Origin: Phaseolus vulgaris
Taxonomy: Eukaryota > Streptophyta > Magnoliopsida > Fabales > Fabaceae
Direction: 5' to 3'
DNA length: 64,000 nucleotides
Assembly: GCF_000499845.2 (NCBI RefSeq)
Contig: NC_023755.2
Span: forward strand, 6,888,847-6,952,846
Position numbers and translations under genes: made by a program. The notes under the pieces were generated by a model. It ran no database searches and had not been told where the DNA came from. It saw only the letters and a program-made list of their open reading frames with translations. Shown piece after piece: positions 44,883-58,573 of this stretch (its first letter is position 1; each line of letters starts with the position of its first letter).

Positions 44883-45835
44883 TCAAATTAATTCCTTGAA
44901 GTTGAATTGCATACAAAGCCTTTCAACAGTACTTTGGCTCAGAACCTCTTTCCCACACAACTCTTTCAACAGGTCTGCTGCTATATCTGTCTCCTCCTCT
45001 TCAAAAGCAAGCCCTCCAACAAGAATGGTATATGTATTCTCATTAGGCACACATCCTTTGTTAACCATCATCAGAAATATCTCTATTGACAAGTCTGTTC
45101 TCCGAGCTTTGCAAAATCCAAGTATAAGTGCGTTATAGTTATCAATATTAAGAATGTCGTCATTTTCTTCCAAAATCTTGAATATCTTATCTAGCATTCC
45201 TTCCCTACATATTCCTCTTATCATACATGAATAGGTAAAGAAATCTGGAGTAAATCCATACTTTGTAATTTCGTATGACATCTGAAAGGCTGCATATGTG
45301 TTCCCTTTCCTACACAGGCTTGCAATCACGTTTTTGTAAAAGTCATGCATAGGGTTGCTCTGTTTATTACCCAAGCTTTGGATTATAAAGAAAGCCTCCT
45401 GCACCTTAGCTTGCTCACACAGCATTGCAACAGCACAGTACGTTCCAATAGGATTACAGCGTCGTTGAATCATTGGTCTATTGAACAACAAGATCCACTT
45501 TCCCTTCCTTGCAGAGGCGGGCAACAATCGGATTATAGTTAGTAGCACTCACCTGGAACTCACTCCTTGTCATTTCATCCAAAACCTGGAAAGCTTGTTC
45601 TGTTTTTCCATGAAATGAAAGTGAAGTAATCAATGTGTTATAAGTAACCACCGAGTGAGACTGGCCCTGTTTATCCATCTCTGCAAGAAGTTCGTTCGCA
45701 TCCTCCCATCTCTCTTCATAGCACAAACTCCTCAGCAAAATGTTGTAACTCACAGCACTAGGAGTGAACCCTTTTGCAGGCAATTCCCTGAAAAGCCTGA
45801 TAGCATCTTCAGTTCTCTCTTCCTTGCACAATATC
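44883..45835 (-). pseudogene. P-class PPR protein gene, 3' part
   Basis: Minus strand. Tandem 35-residue PPR motifs: FTPSAVSYNILLRSLCYEER, SVVTYNTLITSLSFHGKTEQ, FTPDFFTYSCMIRGICREGM, DIDNYNALILGFCKARRTDL, VPNENTYTILVGGL. The regular P-type spacing and C-terminus recall the Arabidopsis At1g79080 type of chloroplast PPR protein (from memory, not searched). A stop and frameshift near 45480-45550 split it. The 5' end is missing: at 45836 the match ends and the upstream region of the plus-strand PPR gene begins. Family members bind organelle RNA. Confidence 0.85.
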
Positions 45836-46046
45836 CTCGTAGTTTTTTTTTCTGCAGAAATTTGTTTTAAGAAGAAGAAATTACCTTTTTAAAATAAAGA
45901 AAGGAGCTTAATAATTGAAGAATATTAGAAACGATTTAAATTTATCGATCCGTGAGGGCTGAATCCGAATACAAAAAATTGCCTGCATTTGCTCTGTGAT
46001 GAAGTGTTAAGTGTGTAGTTGTAGTATTTGCTCTGTTTTGCTACCT

Positions 46047-48157
46047 ATGTTCAGTATTCACACTCATAAAACACTCAATCCTCCTCCTTGTGGAAGCAGC
46101 CACCTTCAAAAAAAGGTGGCTCCGTCTGTGCCCACTAACCTCCCATCTCACTTGGGTCACAGACTCGTCAATGCAGCTTTGAATGTCGGTGATTTCAGGC
46201 GTGCCCAACAACTGTTTGATAATATTCCTCAACCAGACCCGACCACTTGTTATACATTAATTTCAGCTCTCACTACTTGTGGACTTCCACATGAGGCCAT
46301 CTATGCCTCGCTTTGGGCACGTGGGATCAAATCCCAGAACTCGGTGCTTCTTGCTGTTGCCAAGGCCTCTGGTGCCTCTCGTGATGTCTTGGGAGTCAAG
46401 GAGGTCATGACAATGCCATTCGATGTGGGATGATTTCTGATGTTTTCTTGGGCAATACATTGATTCATTCCTATGGGAAGTGTAAATGCTCTGAAGGTGC
46501 AAGGCGGGTTTTTGATGATTTGGTTGTGAAAGATGTGGTTTCTTGGACCTGCTTGTCTTCATGCTATGTCAATTGTGGATTTCCTAGACAAGGCCTAGCT
46601 GTTTTTCACGAAATGGGACGGAATGGGGTGAAGCCAAATTCAGTGACACTGTCTAGCATTTTGCCAGCGTGCTCGAAATTGATTTGAAGTCTGGAAGGGC
46701 TATTCATGGATTTCCAATGAGATATGAGTTGATGGAAAATGTGTTTGTCTGCAGTGTTCTTGTGAGCATGTATGCTAAGTGTTAAACCAGCTAGACTAGT
46801 ATTTGATTTGATGCCTCATCCAGATGTTGTGTCTTGGAATGGAGTTTTAACGACATACTTCACAAACAAAGAATATGAGAAGGGTCTTGCCCTATTTCCC
46901 CAAATGAGGAGCAAATGAATCAAAGCAGATGAAGCTACATGGAATGCTGTTATTGGGGGCTGCATGGAAAATGGGCAAACGGAGGAGGCAGTGGAGATGC
47001 TTAGGAAGATGCCAAGCATGAGATTTATACCTAATCAAATTACAATTAGTAGTTTCTTACCGGCTTGCTCTATTTTAGAAAGTTTGAGGATGGGCAAGGA
47101 GGTATATTGCTATGTCTTTAGGCATTGGTTAGTTTGGGACTTAACAACCCTGACGGCGGTGGTATACATGTATGCTAAATGTGGTGACTTGAATCTTTCG
47201 AGGAATGTATTTGGTATGATGCACAGAAAAGATGTTGTTGCTTGGAACACGATGATAATTGCTAATGCAATGCATGGGAATGGAAAAGAAGTGCTTTTAC
47301 TGTTTGAGAGCATGCTTCAGTCAGGGATGAGTTCAAATTCTGTTACTTTTACTGGTGTTCTGTCTGGTTGTAGCCACTCAAGGCTAGTAGAGGAAGGACT
47401 CCAGATCTTTAATTCAATGGGCAGGGATCACCAAGTAGAACCTGATGATAATCACTATGCATGCATGGTTGATGTCTTTAGCCGTGCTGGTCGGCTTGAT
47501 GAGGCATACGAGTTTATACAGAGAATGACTATGGAGCCAACTGCCAGTGCTTGGGGAGCAGTTGTTGGTGCTTGTAGAGTTTATAAGAATGTAGAGTTGG
47601 CAAAAGTTTTAGCCAGTAAATTATTTGAGATTGAACCCTACAACCCTGGAAATTATGTTTCACTATTCAACATCCTTATCACAGCCAAATTGTGGAGTGA
47701 AGCTTCAAAAACCAAAATATTGATGAAGGAGAGAGGAATTACAAAAACTCCAGGTTGTCGTTTGCTTCAAATGGGAAATAGAGTTTACACTTTTGTTGTT
47801 GGAGACAAAAATAACACGGAGAGTGATAAAATCTATGACTTTTTTGGACGAGTTAGATGAGAAAATGAAATTGGCTGGATATAAGCCTGACATTGACTAT
47901 GTTCTGCAAGATGTTGACCAAGAGGAAAAAGCTGCCAGCCTTTGCAACCACAGCGAGAGGCTTGTTGTGGCATTTGGGATTCTTAATTTGAATGGACAGT
48001 CATCTATACGGATTTTAAGAATTTGGGAATTTGTGGTGACTGTCACAATGTCATTAAGTACATTTCTGGGGATGTTGGCGTGACAATCATCGTTAGAGAC
48101 TCCTTGAGGTTTCATCACTTCAGAAATGGAAATTGTTCTTGGCAAGACTTGTGGTGA
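46047..48157 (+). pseudogene. PLS-class PPR-DYW protein gene, longest copy
   Basis: A single-exon PPR gene with PLS-type repeats from residue ~50 (DFRRAQQLFDNIPQPDPTTC, VSWNGVLTTYFTNKEY, DVVAWNTMIIANAMHG), then E/E+ motifs (PGNYVSLFNILITAKLW, CRLLQMGNRVYTFVVGDK) and a DYW deaminase-like end with NHSERL and CGDCHN, finishing QDLW at 48157. Known family role: C-to-U RNA editing in organelles. Breaks: a 1-base loss at about 46406, a short deletion near 46683, a stop at 46778, a TGA at 46917, and frameshifts near 47855 and 48015. The first in-frame ATG is 46047; the frame upstream is open to GTG only. Fragments lie at 11607 and 18798. Confidence 0.88.
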
Positions 48158-48744
48158 TTATTCGAATCCAGTTGTTTTCTTGTCAAGACTTGTTGGATAT
48201 GATCTTCAAAACTTTTTAGGTTCAACAGCGGTTTGGTCAGCTAACATATGCCCATGTCAGAGATTCTTAGCAAAAAATCAAATTCCTCTAAGAAAATGTC
48301 TCAATGTGGTTGCTTGCACTGTGCATTCATCATGCAGTTAAAACTATATCAGAGGACCCTTTTCTGATTATTCCCTTTAATCTGTGATAAAATTATGCTG
48401 ATTGTTTCAGTTCTATGAATAGAATAGAATAGACTGAATAAATATAAGTTGATTTATCCTTTTTTTTTGCTTTAATTGATATAAAACTTTCATCGTACTT
48501 AGATATGGAAAATAAGAAATTCATTTGTACAAAATCAGTGGAAGGGAAAGCATGGTGACAAAATTCATGAAATTATTTATTTTGAAACACCCCTTCTACC
48601 TTGTGCTAAAATGAAAAACAAAAAAAAAATCTGGCAGCTGGGTTCATTTCATTTGATGCATGGACATTACGAATTAAATATATTCATATGATGCCAATAA
48701 TAATCATTAGTACAAAGTGAATTGATGTAAACTGTTAATCCTCA
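48158..48744. other. 3' flank of the PPR pseudogene
   Basis: Single-copy, AT-rich, no ORF of note. Probably the old 3' UTR and spacer; it ends where Q-module DNA begins at about 48745. Confidence 0.5.
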
Positions 48745-48759
48745 GCAAATTGCACATTG

Positions 48760-49300
48760 AAAAGTTGAATCTTCTTACTCTCAACAACAGAATATGTAGA
48801 AACCATACCTTCTTTCTTTTCAAAGGCAGCAATGCAATTAGAGCGGGGTATGTAGGTGAGCCCCTCAGTTTAAACCCGCATCCGCAATAATCCACATTAA
48901 AAAACCTTCTTTTTGTCTTTTCTTTGTATAGAACCTGCAGTTCTCATAGGCCTCCAAGCGAATCTCATCAAGCTTTGTGAGCTTAAGCTTCATTTACTCT
49001 CCCGCTTGGTTAAAGGCTAAGTTACAAGTTCTAACTACCCAATACGCTCAATCTCCATATGTAAGTGGTACGCCTTGTAAGCAAACAATATAAAGGGAGA
49101 TATCCCAAGAGGGTGCTTTATAGATGGTCTTATAAGCCCAAAGAGCATCATCAAGGCGGTGACTCAAATTCTTCGAATTGGATCACACCATCTTCTTCAT
49201 AATTTGCTTGATCTCTCTTTTAGAGAGCTCTACTCGTCCATTAGTCCGAGGGTGAGTGTAGAAACTTGATGTACCACCCTATACTTCAATAATGCCTCTA
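48760..49300 (-). pseudogene. Athila-like Gypsy integrase scrap, copy 3
   Basis: Same minus-strand segment as the other two; it carries NGRVELS as in copy 2 and an extra G at about 49110 that shifts the frame. Confidence 0.72.
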
Positions 49301-50768
49301 TGGAGTGATTACAAAAGTGAATCCCTTAATAACTAATAATTGCTCGATCAAGACACGGGCAAAATAAAAATGAGACTTAACAAAATTCACTACTCGAACA
49401 TCATTTTTGTAGCTATAACCTCTAAATATATTTATATATAAGAGATAGAGCCAAATGAGCTCTATACACATAGTGATCTAGATGCAATGCAAGTCCCACA
49501 TTGCTCTTTAATTTTTTTTAAGTGTTTATAAGATCCAATGTTCCTCCACTTGTTGTTTGACCATGTACTGTAGGTCTGCAGTGACCGTGTTGCACTCTTC
49601 ATGCCTCATCGATTAAGGTTTTTGTTAGAATGTATGGCCCAATCAAGTCTATTAAGATCGCATTGAGGTATTATCTGATTTGAAGCTCGAAATTTCATCA
49701 TGATTTTATCCTTAAAAGTTGTCTTAGAGGATTGAAAGATGAATGTATATTTAAATTATCCTTGACCTTTGACTTCTAGGCGACGTGAGACTATTAGGCG
49801 TATCAGAATAACCCTCTCAATCGAAGACTAAAGGAGAACAATAATGTCTTTGGAACCATTTTCTATTCTCAAAAGCAACACCAAATTTGTTGACATAACA
49901 TAATTAAGATTAATCACTGCCTCTGATATATTGTCTAATTAAAAAGTGTCTCAAATGATTGAGAAAAATATGTATATTTAAATTGTCTTTTGATCTTATC
50001 TTTTAAATAATGTTAAAGTATTAGACTTACCGACCAACAATAAAATAATTTACTTTATTAAAATATTTCAAAAAATTTGAACTAACTATTTTAAAACAGT
50101 TCATACAAGAATGAAAATTAACTAAACTAATTATTCATAATTTTATAAACTTATCACAAATTTTAAATTTCATTTGAAAAACTAATTAAAAAATTATGTT
50201 TATTATTTTTTTCTTTATTTCCAGTATTAATTACTTCAAAGTTTTATAAATTAAAATGAAAAGAAAAAAATTCCTTCCACTAATTCCTTAAATCGACACC
50301 GTTAACATTTCAAGACTCTCATTTCAAATTTACATTTCTCTCGGAATCGCATAACCTTATGTCCTTAAGCCTTGGCTTCTCCCTTTGAAACTTTTTGGGC
50401 TTCTCATCTCCATTTCGTTTGTGTCCGTCTCATCTTCACGCATCATGCACTCCACCATCATTGGGGCGGGCAAACAAGGATTAAAATAACATTGCATCAG
50501 AGAAGAAGAACCATTTATGTCGGCGAGGGAGAGGCCAACAAAGGAGAGCAGAGGACAATGGTTTCACAATTTGTAAGGCATACTTTACAAATTAATTGGT
50601 TATATAATTACTCGTTTTCAGGATTCTTGAGGTTAAAGTATGGTGTTCGTGTTTTAAAGATTGTGTTTTGGGGTTTCTTGTTGAAGTGTGGAACATAGAA
50701 AGTTGTCATAAAGAAAAACATAAAATCATATTCACATAAACATAATTTAAAAAAATATGATTTATTTA

Positions 50769-51584
50769 TAGGGGACAATGCGGGTTGGTCCGCTACGCAT
50801 AGGCCCCACGTTTCACAAACCCCGCACTAGGAATGCGAGTTCATTTTACTGGCCCACCCCACATAAAAAGTAGCATGCGAGTTTGCATGCCAATCCACGT
50901 AAGGAAAGTATTTTTTAAAACAAATTAAAATTTTATTAATTATAAAAATAACCTATTTCTCTTGTTGAAACATTAAAATTTTATCCATGTTTCAATTCAT
51001 TCAATTAAGATAAAAATATGAATTCAAGTATGAGGGTTCTTAGAAGGCTTGATTAAAAATAATTAAAATTTTGTTTTGCATTTATTTTTCCTATATATGT
51101 ATATAAATGTATCAAAAAATCTTATCAAAATTTTGCTACAAAATATTTTAATGAAGATGACTAATTTTTTTAAAGAATATCTTATTGAAATATCTTCTTT
51201 ATATTATTTTTTTTATTAAAAAAATTTAAATATAAGACTTTATTTATAACTAGACCCACTCTCACTCTTAATATTAATTCCTTTAGATGATTAAAATAAA
51301 ACATTCTATTTTTTAGTACATTAAATTTTTTTTTAAAATAAAATACAATAAAGGTCACACTGCCATGATAAGTGAGTGGGGTATGATTTTATTTTTTTTT
51401 TGCAAAAAAATAAAATAATTATTATTTTTTATTTATGCGGATCAGCGGACCAACCCACCCCGGTCCGTGTGGGATGCAGGTTATGTGTAATGGGTCAGCG
51501 GGCTAGACTAGTGAGTCAGTCCTGCGCTTTTTGGTGGTGGGTTGCAGACTAGCCTGCATGGCCCGTCCCGTATTGTCATCCCTA
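50769..51584. mobile_element. hAT-type MITE, copy 3, 816 bp
   Basis: TAGGGGACAATG ... ATTGTCATCCCTA with the TTTATTTA duplication on both sides; same place in Q as the other copies. Confidence 0.8.
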
Positions 51585-51958
51585 TTTATTTATTTGTGAG
51601 TTTTACTTGTTTGTAATTAAAACATCATTTTCGAAACTATATTGAAACTTACTCCGTAACAAAATCCAGATTATGTCAATTTTTAAGAAAATAGAAATTT
51701 ATCAGAAAATAATTATGTTTGTGTTAAATTTTTTTTTTGAACTTTTAATAATTGTAAAAAATATTCGGAGAAAAATTATCAATATAATTTTCGAAAATAT
51801 AATTATTAAATTAATTTATATTGAATTTAAATAATATTATTAATCGTAAGAACACCCAATAGTTAGTAACCATACCACACCACCTGCAAGTACTAACCAC
51901 ATCCCAACAACAACTAAACACACCACTAAATTGGCACAAAGAACAACAACTAGAACTC

Positions 51959-52301
51959 CTAATCGATTATCAAATGGGATAATCGATTATTCCTAATTTT
52001 TTATACACATAATCAATTATGTGAGTAGTTGTAATTCAAGCATAATCGGCCTACTTTTATTATACACATAATTGATTAAGTCAGTAGTGTAATTCAAGCA
52101 TAATCGATTATCCATATTTTTTTTATACACATAATTGATTATGTGAGTAGTGTAGTTGAAGCATAATCGATTATCCTCACTTTTTTATACACATAATCGA
52201 TTATGTGAGTAATTGTAATTCAAACGTAATCCATTATCCCTATTTTTTTATACACATAATCAATTATGTGTGTAGTTGTTCTTCAAACATAATCGATCAT
52301 G
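51959..52301. repeat. 62-bp palindromic satellite, copy 3, about 5.5 units
   Basis: One more unit than at 22985-23258. Some palindromes are damaged (AATCGGCC at 52042, AATCCATTATC at 52228). Confidence 0.85.
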
Positions 52302-52976
52302 CACTAAATTTTAGCATGTGACATGCTCCATGCATAATGAAAAATAAGGAAAAATGGAAAATGTTCAACATCTTACGTGACTTTCCTTTCAATCTTTGTA
52401 TCTTAGGGGGAGAGAAATCATTGTTCACGCGGATTCACTCTCTTCCCTTTCCATGTACAACCCTTAATCCAAACCATAGATATCCCCTAGATTCTTCTTC
52501 CTCGATCGTAGAAGCCTTAAAACAAACACAATCTTAGTTAATTTGGTGGAGTTGTCGCTTGCATGCATGGAAAAGTGATTTGAGAGAAATTCCATTCAAG
52601 TTGGACCTCGTCTTTGAATCCTCTTATCACATGCAATAGCATTTTGGAAATTGGAAATTGACTCGTAATTTGCATTGTTCAATTGACTTTAAAATTTGGT
52701 GTTGATTGCAAATCGCATGTAGTGGTGTACACGATTTTGATTAATAAAAGCTTTGAATACTCTTGTGGGGGCAACATGATTTGATGATTGGTGAAATTGG
52801 TGGAGCTACAATACGCAAAAGCAAAAATTAAGGTGCAAAGAAATTTAGCAAATAATGCAATTTAATTTTTATGCTATGAGAACTCAAATACATCAATCTT
52901 TGTCAATCTTTAGGTGTTTTTTTTTTAGTTTTACTTTCCTTAATCTTTAGGTGTTCTTTTATAGTTTTACTTTCCT
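52302..52976. repeat. R module, copy 3
   Basis: Collinear with 23259-23944; no gene recognised. Confidence 0.75.
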
Positions 52977-53771
52977 TACTACATTAAAATTGCTTTTACA
53001 CAACTATGTTTAAAGTCCTCAAACAGTGGTTTTAGAATCATAGTTTATGAGCATGTCGTCTATAAAATTTTGAATTATAAACTACAACTAAACAACCATG
53101 CTCTATAACACAACTATAGACTGAGTTATTAACAGAATCGCTACCTATATTGTAAGAGAAATAAAAACGGAGAAGACCCAAAGGAGGGTATAGGTAGCAA
53201 TTATGGACAAAATCGTCGCCAATACCCTTTTTTGAGTCTTCTATGTTTACCTACATGAAGTCATCATAGACTACGATTATATCTAAAATCATAGTCAATG
53301 ATCCACTATAGACAATGATTATGTCGATAATATACCTTCAAGATCACAAGCTGAAACACTTTATTTTAGAAATACACTAACTTCTAGAAACTCTATCAAG
53401 AAGTACAAACACAAACACTTTTACAAAAAGGAAAAGTTTAGGAAGGAAAATACCTTGATTGCAGATACAAGAGTTTGAACCAAGACCCTCACAGCCGCAA
53501 CACTTAACAAAACCTTGAATCTCAAGCCAAAGGCACTAGCACAAGAGCAGTTGAAGTTTTTAAGAAAAACTTACAAAAACTAAAAACTCACTTCAAAATA
53601 TCAATGAAAGCACTTGAAAACTGTATGCAACTATAGGGTCATCAATGTAAACCAATTTCTTATTTCTTTATGGACTTGGTTTTCGACTCGATTGCTACAA
53701 AATAAAGAATATTTTCATTAAATTAATGTAATACATAAATATAAATTAATAATTAAAAATTAATTTCTTAC

Positions 53772-55386
53772 CAAGAGTTCATGAATAAGTTGAAAGAGGT
53801 TCCAGGGCCAGGCTATGAATGTCTGAAATGCCTCAACAACAGTAGTGACCTCATCAGTAAGCAGAGGGCGAGCCACATTATGTAAGGTAGTGACCCCTTC
53901 AAAGACTTTTCCTAAGACCACCACTCGAGGAGTGAATGAATCCTCTACAAGTAACTCACATTGGGTTATCTCACCAATGTCTTTCCCTGATCCTGTAGGA
54001 GCTGCACAACTCCCTTTTGTGTTATTGAGAGTTGGAGCCACAAGCGGTTGGGCAAGAGCCATCTGTTGTGATAGACTTAAGGTCTGGAGCTACTCCTGAA
54101 ACTCTTTCCTCAACTACTGAGTCAATCGCTTAGTAATTTGTTGAGTTACCCTTTAAGTAACCTTGTCTGTCACGTCCTATGTCACATGTTCAGTGATTTG
54201 TTGCCGTAATTGACTTATCATTTTTTGGCTAGGCTCAAAGGAGGATGAATGTCGTGGTGCAGTTCTGAAAAGTTGACAAATGCCAACTCCTGTTCTTACA
54301 GCACGCACACGGTCAGGGTGTTCAGGTTTTCCAATAGCTGCAACAAGTATATCTTCATGAGTATGGGGGACAAAATTACCTTGGGAGCTTTGCTCAAACA
54401 AGGATTCCTGCAAGGCCCCAAAATTATATAAGTTTTTCATATAACTAATACCATAAAATATGGCAAAAAGAAAATAACTTACAATTTTTTCTATGACTAT
54501 TCGTGATTTCTCAGAACTATATGCACCTGATCTTTTGACACGGGCTTGCTTCCATTTTTGGTGGCGGATAGGTGGTGATGGAGGTTCAATGACCCCTGTA
54601 TCATCCTCATAAGTAATTCTCAACCGTGATTTCTCCTTCTCCTTTATCATAGCTTCTTCAAGCTTACGATAAACTCCCGAGACAGTAGGTGCGAGGTCAT
54701 AGTCTGGACTGCTATGTCCTGAGCATTTTTCCAAACACCTTGTGACAAATGGAACAAACAAATTGAATTAGATAATAATAAATAATTTCAACTATGAGCA
54801 ATATATAAAATGAATAACTAATTGTACTAATCGTCCATTGGTCAACTTCACGACTTTCAATAAATATACATCTAATCAAGATTGACATACCTTGGACAAT
54901 GATTTTTACCTTTATAAGGTCCAAAAACATATTTCAATGTCAGCTTTGACTTAAACTAACAAAATTTAATGGCAACCAAAGATAAAACCTTTGATATGAA
55001 GGTCTCCACATTAGGGATATCAAAATGTGTCTACAAGAAAATACCATGAAGTTTTATTTCATGAATTAATATAAAAAATAAATATACGATAACAATAATA
55101 ATGTATACATTACCAATATATCCTCTTAGATCATGGTATGGTCGACCTCAGGCACATGATCCCAGAAAGGTATTAAGATGGGGATCTTCTCACGTGCCAA
55201 GACTATAAGATTGTTCTTCAACATATCAACATTAAGACCAAATTCCACACTAGTAATCATGTCTATAGTGAGTGGTGTCCTGTCACCACTAACACGTCTC
55301 AATGTGAGATGCTTAAGTCTAATAGGGTCTCTAGTAAATCTTCCAGAAGTGTGGTCAGAAGGGCATGAAGTCTGATCGTCAGCCAT
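53772..55386 (-). pseudogene. CACTA TNPA-like gene, copy 3
   Basis: ATG at 55386-55384 (MADDQTSCPSDHTSGRF), then LKHLTLRRVSGDRTPL and IPILIPFWDHVPEVD in exon 1. Middle exons lie near 55040-54910 and 54840. A long exon from about 54740 has YRKLEEAMIKEKEKS, the DILVAAIGKPEHPDRVRAVR block typical of the Ptta/En/Spm family and a heptad-like VT/LT-rich stretch. The C-terminal exon (54062-53772) has CELLVEDSF and EAFQTFIAWPWNLF, ending at a GTAAG donor. Stops interrupt several exons. This copy keeps the true N-terminus that the other two lack. Confidence 0.78.
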
Positions 55387-55489
55387 ATTTGTGTAAAAAA
55401 ACAAGGTAACAAACATTAAAAAAATCGAAAAGAAGAAGTTCATACAAAAGAAATATATAAAAAATTATCAGAATTACTAAATTCATACA

Positions 55490-58477
55490 TAATGGATTCA
55501 ATGTTCATATGTATATTTCTTTTTTGTGGTCTTTACGGGTTGTATGTACATCATCAAGTACATCGTCATCTTGATTCATTATCATTGGTGTAAATGAATG
55601 GGAGTCGCTTTTCAATATTATACAATTCATAATCAGTAGCCTCCACTTGTTTTTCCCCGTCTAAAACAACATAATAATGTTTTGACGTAGGATCTTTGAA
55701 GTAGAAGACCTGAGATGCTTGATGAGCTATGATAAATGGCTCATCCCGATAAGCTATCTTTCGAAAGTCAACTAATGTTAATCCTGATTCATCAATTTTT
55801 ACACCACTCTTATTTTCAACTCACTTACACTTGAAAACTAGTTGGAAAAACTTAGTATAACTAACATCTCAAATCTATTCTGTCATGATAGTATGTCATT
55901 GATCCAACTACAAGATTTTCATCTTTGGAAGTGGAAAATTGCATCGACTCGACCTCAAAAGTGACTTAACAATTTTGAATTGTACTTTTTCCATCCAAAG
56001 ACTTGGTGTAAAATGTACACTTGTTAACTTTGTAACCTGTACAATAAATGACATCAAACTTCAACCCATTTTCCAACAAAATCAAGGTTTTGAATGTCGT
56101 TAAATTATTTAACACCTCATCTTTAAACTAAGGCATGAAAGTCCTATTATGTTCCATTAAGACCCATTTCTATGGTTATCTTAGGTTATTTGCCTTCACA
56201 ATGGCTTTATGAGCAGATAAGTAAGGTATAACCTCATCAGTGTTATTCAGTATATACAAATATGCTTGCAAGACTTTTGATCGAGATTTGGTTACCACAT
56301 GTAAACCACATAAAGAGTTACTTACAGAATGCCTGTTGTGCCATGAGTTGGCTGGAAGACCTATTGGATTGGTTTTTAATGTGTACTCTGAACTAAACTC
56401 AATACTTTGTTCTACTTATATACCTTTCAATCATAGAAGCTTTTGGACGATAATGATTTTTTTTATATACCCTTTCAAAATTTTCACATACCGTTCAACA
56501 AAATACATCAATCTTAGGTACACCGGTCTACACAATCTAATCTCTCTTACTAGATGCACAACTAAATGAACCATGATGTCAAAAAAGGATGGAGGCAAAA
56601 ACATCTCCACCTAACTTTACTAGATCAATGACTTTACAACAAATGGAAGAGAAGGATGAACACAAATGGATTATGGCATGTCTAACATTATTCGGTAAAA
56701 TCCCATGAATAGCTACTGGTAGAAATTGTTTCATCAAGATGTGACAATCATGAGACTTCAACCTAGATTCAAATGTTGCATAGATTCTAGGTTCTTCACA
56801 TTTGATGAATGTCCTTGCGGAACTTTCACACCCTTTAGACATTGATAAAAAATTATTTTTTCATCTTTCGACATGGTGTAATAGGCTAGGGAAAAATATG
56901 TACGCTTACCCACCTTTATTGGTGCAAAATTGCCTTGTATGTTCATGTCAATCAAATCCAAATGAGCATTTAGACTATCCTTCGTCTTCTCGTTAATATT
57001 AAGAAGTGTACCAATTAAACTATCACACACATTGTTTTCCACATGCATTATGTCAATACAATGTCTGAATTTTAACTTCGATCAATACGGAAGATCAAAG
57101 AAGATTGATTTTTTCTCCCATATGTTTTTCACAAATGACTTCTTTTTTTTTACTTTCTTAAGGTGTGGTCTATGTTATTTACCTTTTCATAAATCTGAAT
57201 ACCAGTCTATGAAGTTGGTGGACTGTCAGTCTTTTGATGTCCATTAAAGGCTTTTTTCAACCTTCGGTAAGGATGATGACTTCTAAAAAATCTTCGATGT
57301 CGAAGATATATTGTTTTCCTTCCATGTTTCAACTGTTGAGAAGTGTGTCTTCTTTGGATATTGAACATGCTTTATGACCCATGACACTATACTCTGACAA
57401 GTTCCCATATGCTAGAAAGTCATTGATGGTGCAAAATAACATTGCATGCATCTCAAAATTATCATTAGAAAAATCGTCAAAGACTTCAACACCCTGATCC
57501 CATAGTAACTTTAAATCTTCATAAACAACATTATGTATTTTCGCTTCATGCACAATCCAGGAGGTAAGCTGAAAATAACTAGTAAAACAGGCCATGAACT
57601 GTGGTTCATACTCAAATTACCAAACATATTCATTCCATCTATAGCTAAACCAAGTCGGATATTTATTGACTCCTTATCAAAATCGGGAAACTCGTCATCA
57701 CATTTCTTCCATTGAATAGAATCACTTGGATGGCGGTACGTGCCATCACATTTCCTATACTATCTTTATCTTTTTTCTTTCAAATTGTAACACAATAACC
57801 CATACATCAGACATTTTTTCAACAATTCATACTCTTTTCTTATATAATGTGCAATCATTAGGACATGCATGTATATTTTTATACTCCATATCCATTAGAC
57901 AAAAAATATTTTTTGCCTCATAATTACGATTAGGTAGATTATTTCCCTCTGGAAGAATTTCCTTCAACAACAGAAGCAATTATGTGAAACTTTTATTTTT
58001 CCAACCATTTATTACCTTCAAATTCATCAATCTTAACATCACCAAAAACTGTGTGAAGTTAGTTGATTCAGGATATAATGGAGTCTCCGCATCAATTAAC
58101 ATACTTTCGTAACCATGTGCTTCTGTAAAAGACTCAGCTCCAATATCACGAATCATGTCCTCCAATCAATCATCATCCATTGTATCATCAATGGTGGACT
58201 GAACATATTCTTGGAATACGAACACATTTGGTAAAGGTAATAATTCACCATGCCATGTCCAAGTTGTATAAGATCGTAGAAACTCGTCACATAAAAGGTG
58301 CTCCCTAATTTTGTTAACATCCAATTTTCTCCCGTTCAAACAATTAATGCGCAGACACCTAAAATTTACTCCATCACCACTTCTATTGGCATTATGTTGC
58401 ACAAATTGTATAAATTATTCTACTCCTCTTTCGTACTCATCACCTATGCGGGCTGAATTAATCCAATCTCGATCCAT
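55490..58477 (-). pseudogene. CACTA transposase TNPD (Transposase_tnp2) gene
   Basis: Start ATG at 58477-58475 (MDRDWINSARIGDEYERGVE, then a stop). Minus-strand order: transposase-associated domain (LRINCLNGRKLDVNKIREHL, YTTWTWHGE; 58480-58230), tnp2 core (57900-57330; IHACPNDC, RLGLAIDGMNMFGN, FDDFSNDNFEMHAMLFCTIN), then MHVENNVCDSLIGTLLNIN (about 57048), LKSHDCHILMKQFLPVAI (56750), a DUF4218-like part (56580-56240) and a DUF4216-like part (to about 55700). At least a dozen stops and frameshifts. It is the catalytic protein of En/Spm elements and is dead here. Confidence 0.85.
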
Positions 58478-58573
58478 ATGTATGTTTTGTAATGGTCATT
58501 GAGGTGTTGACTAATGCATGTAAAATCTCATATATTTTTATTAAAGATGTGAACCTATTCCATTCAGGAAGAT

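Larger units (their letters stand above)
48745..51958. repeat. Q module, copy 3
   Basis: Lacks the first ~370 bp seen in copy 2 and has its own left border in PPR-downstream DNA. The integrase scrap, middle part, hAT MITE and satellite follow in the same order. Confidence 0.85.
52977..58500 (-). mobile_element. CACTA element, copy 3, fullest copy
   Basis: The left (3') end is TACTACATTAAAATTGC, a worn CACTA terminus, followed by subterminal repeats to about 53330. Then come, on the minus strand, tnpA (53772-55386) and tnpD (55490-58477). No matching right terminus is visible before the GST promoter, so the 5' end seems lost. The right limit given is approximate. Confidence 0.75.

Noticed and set aside
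57032..57923. Several plus-strand ORFs between 55 and 58.5 kb
   Set aside because: They are antisense to the tnpD pseudogene and carry no plant-gene features.
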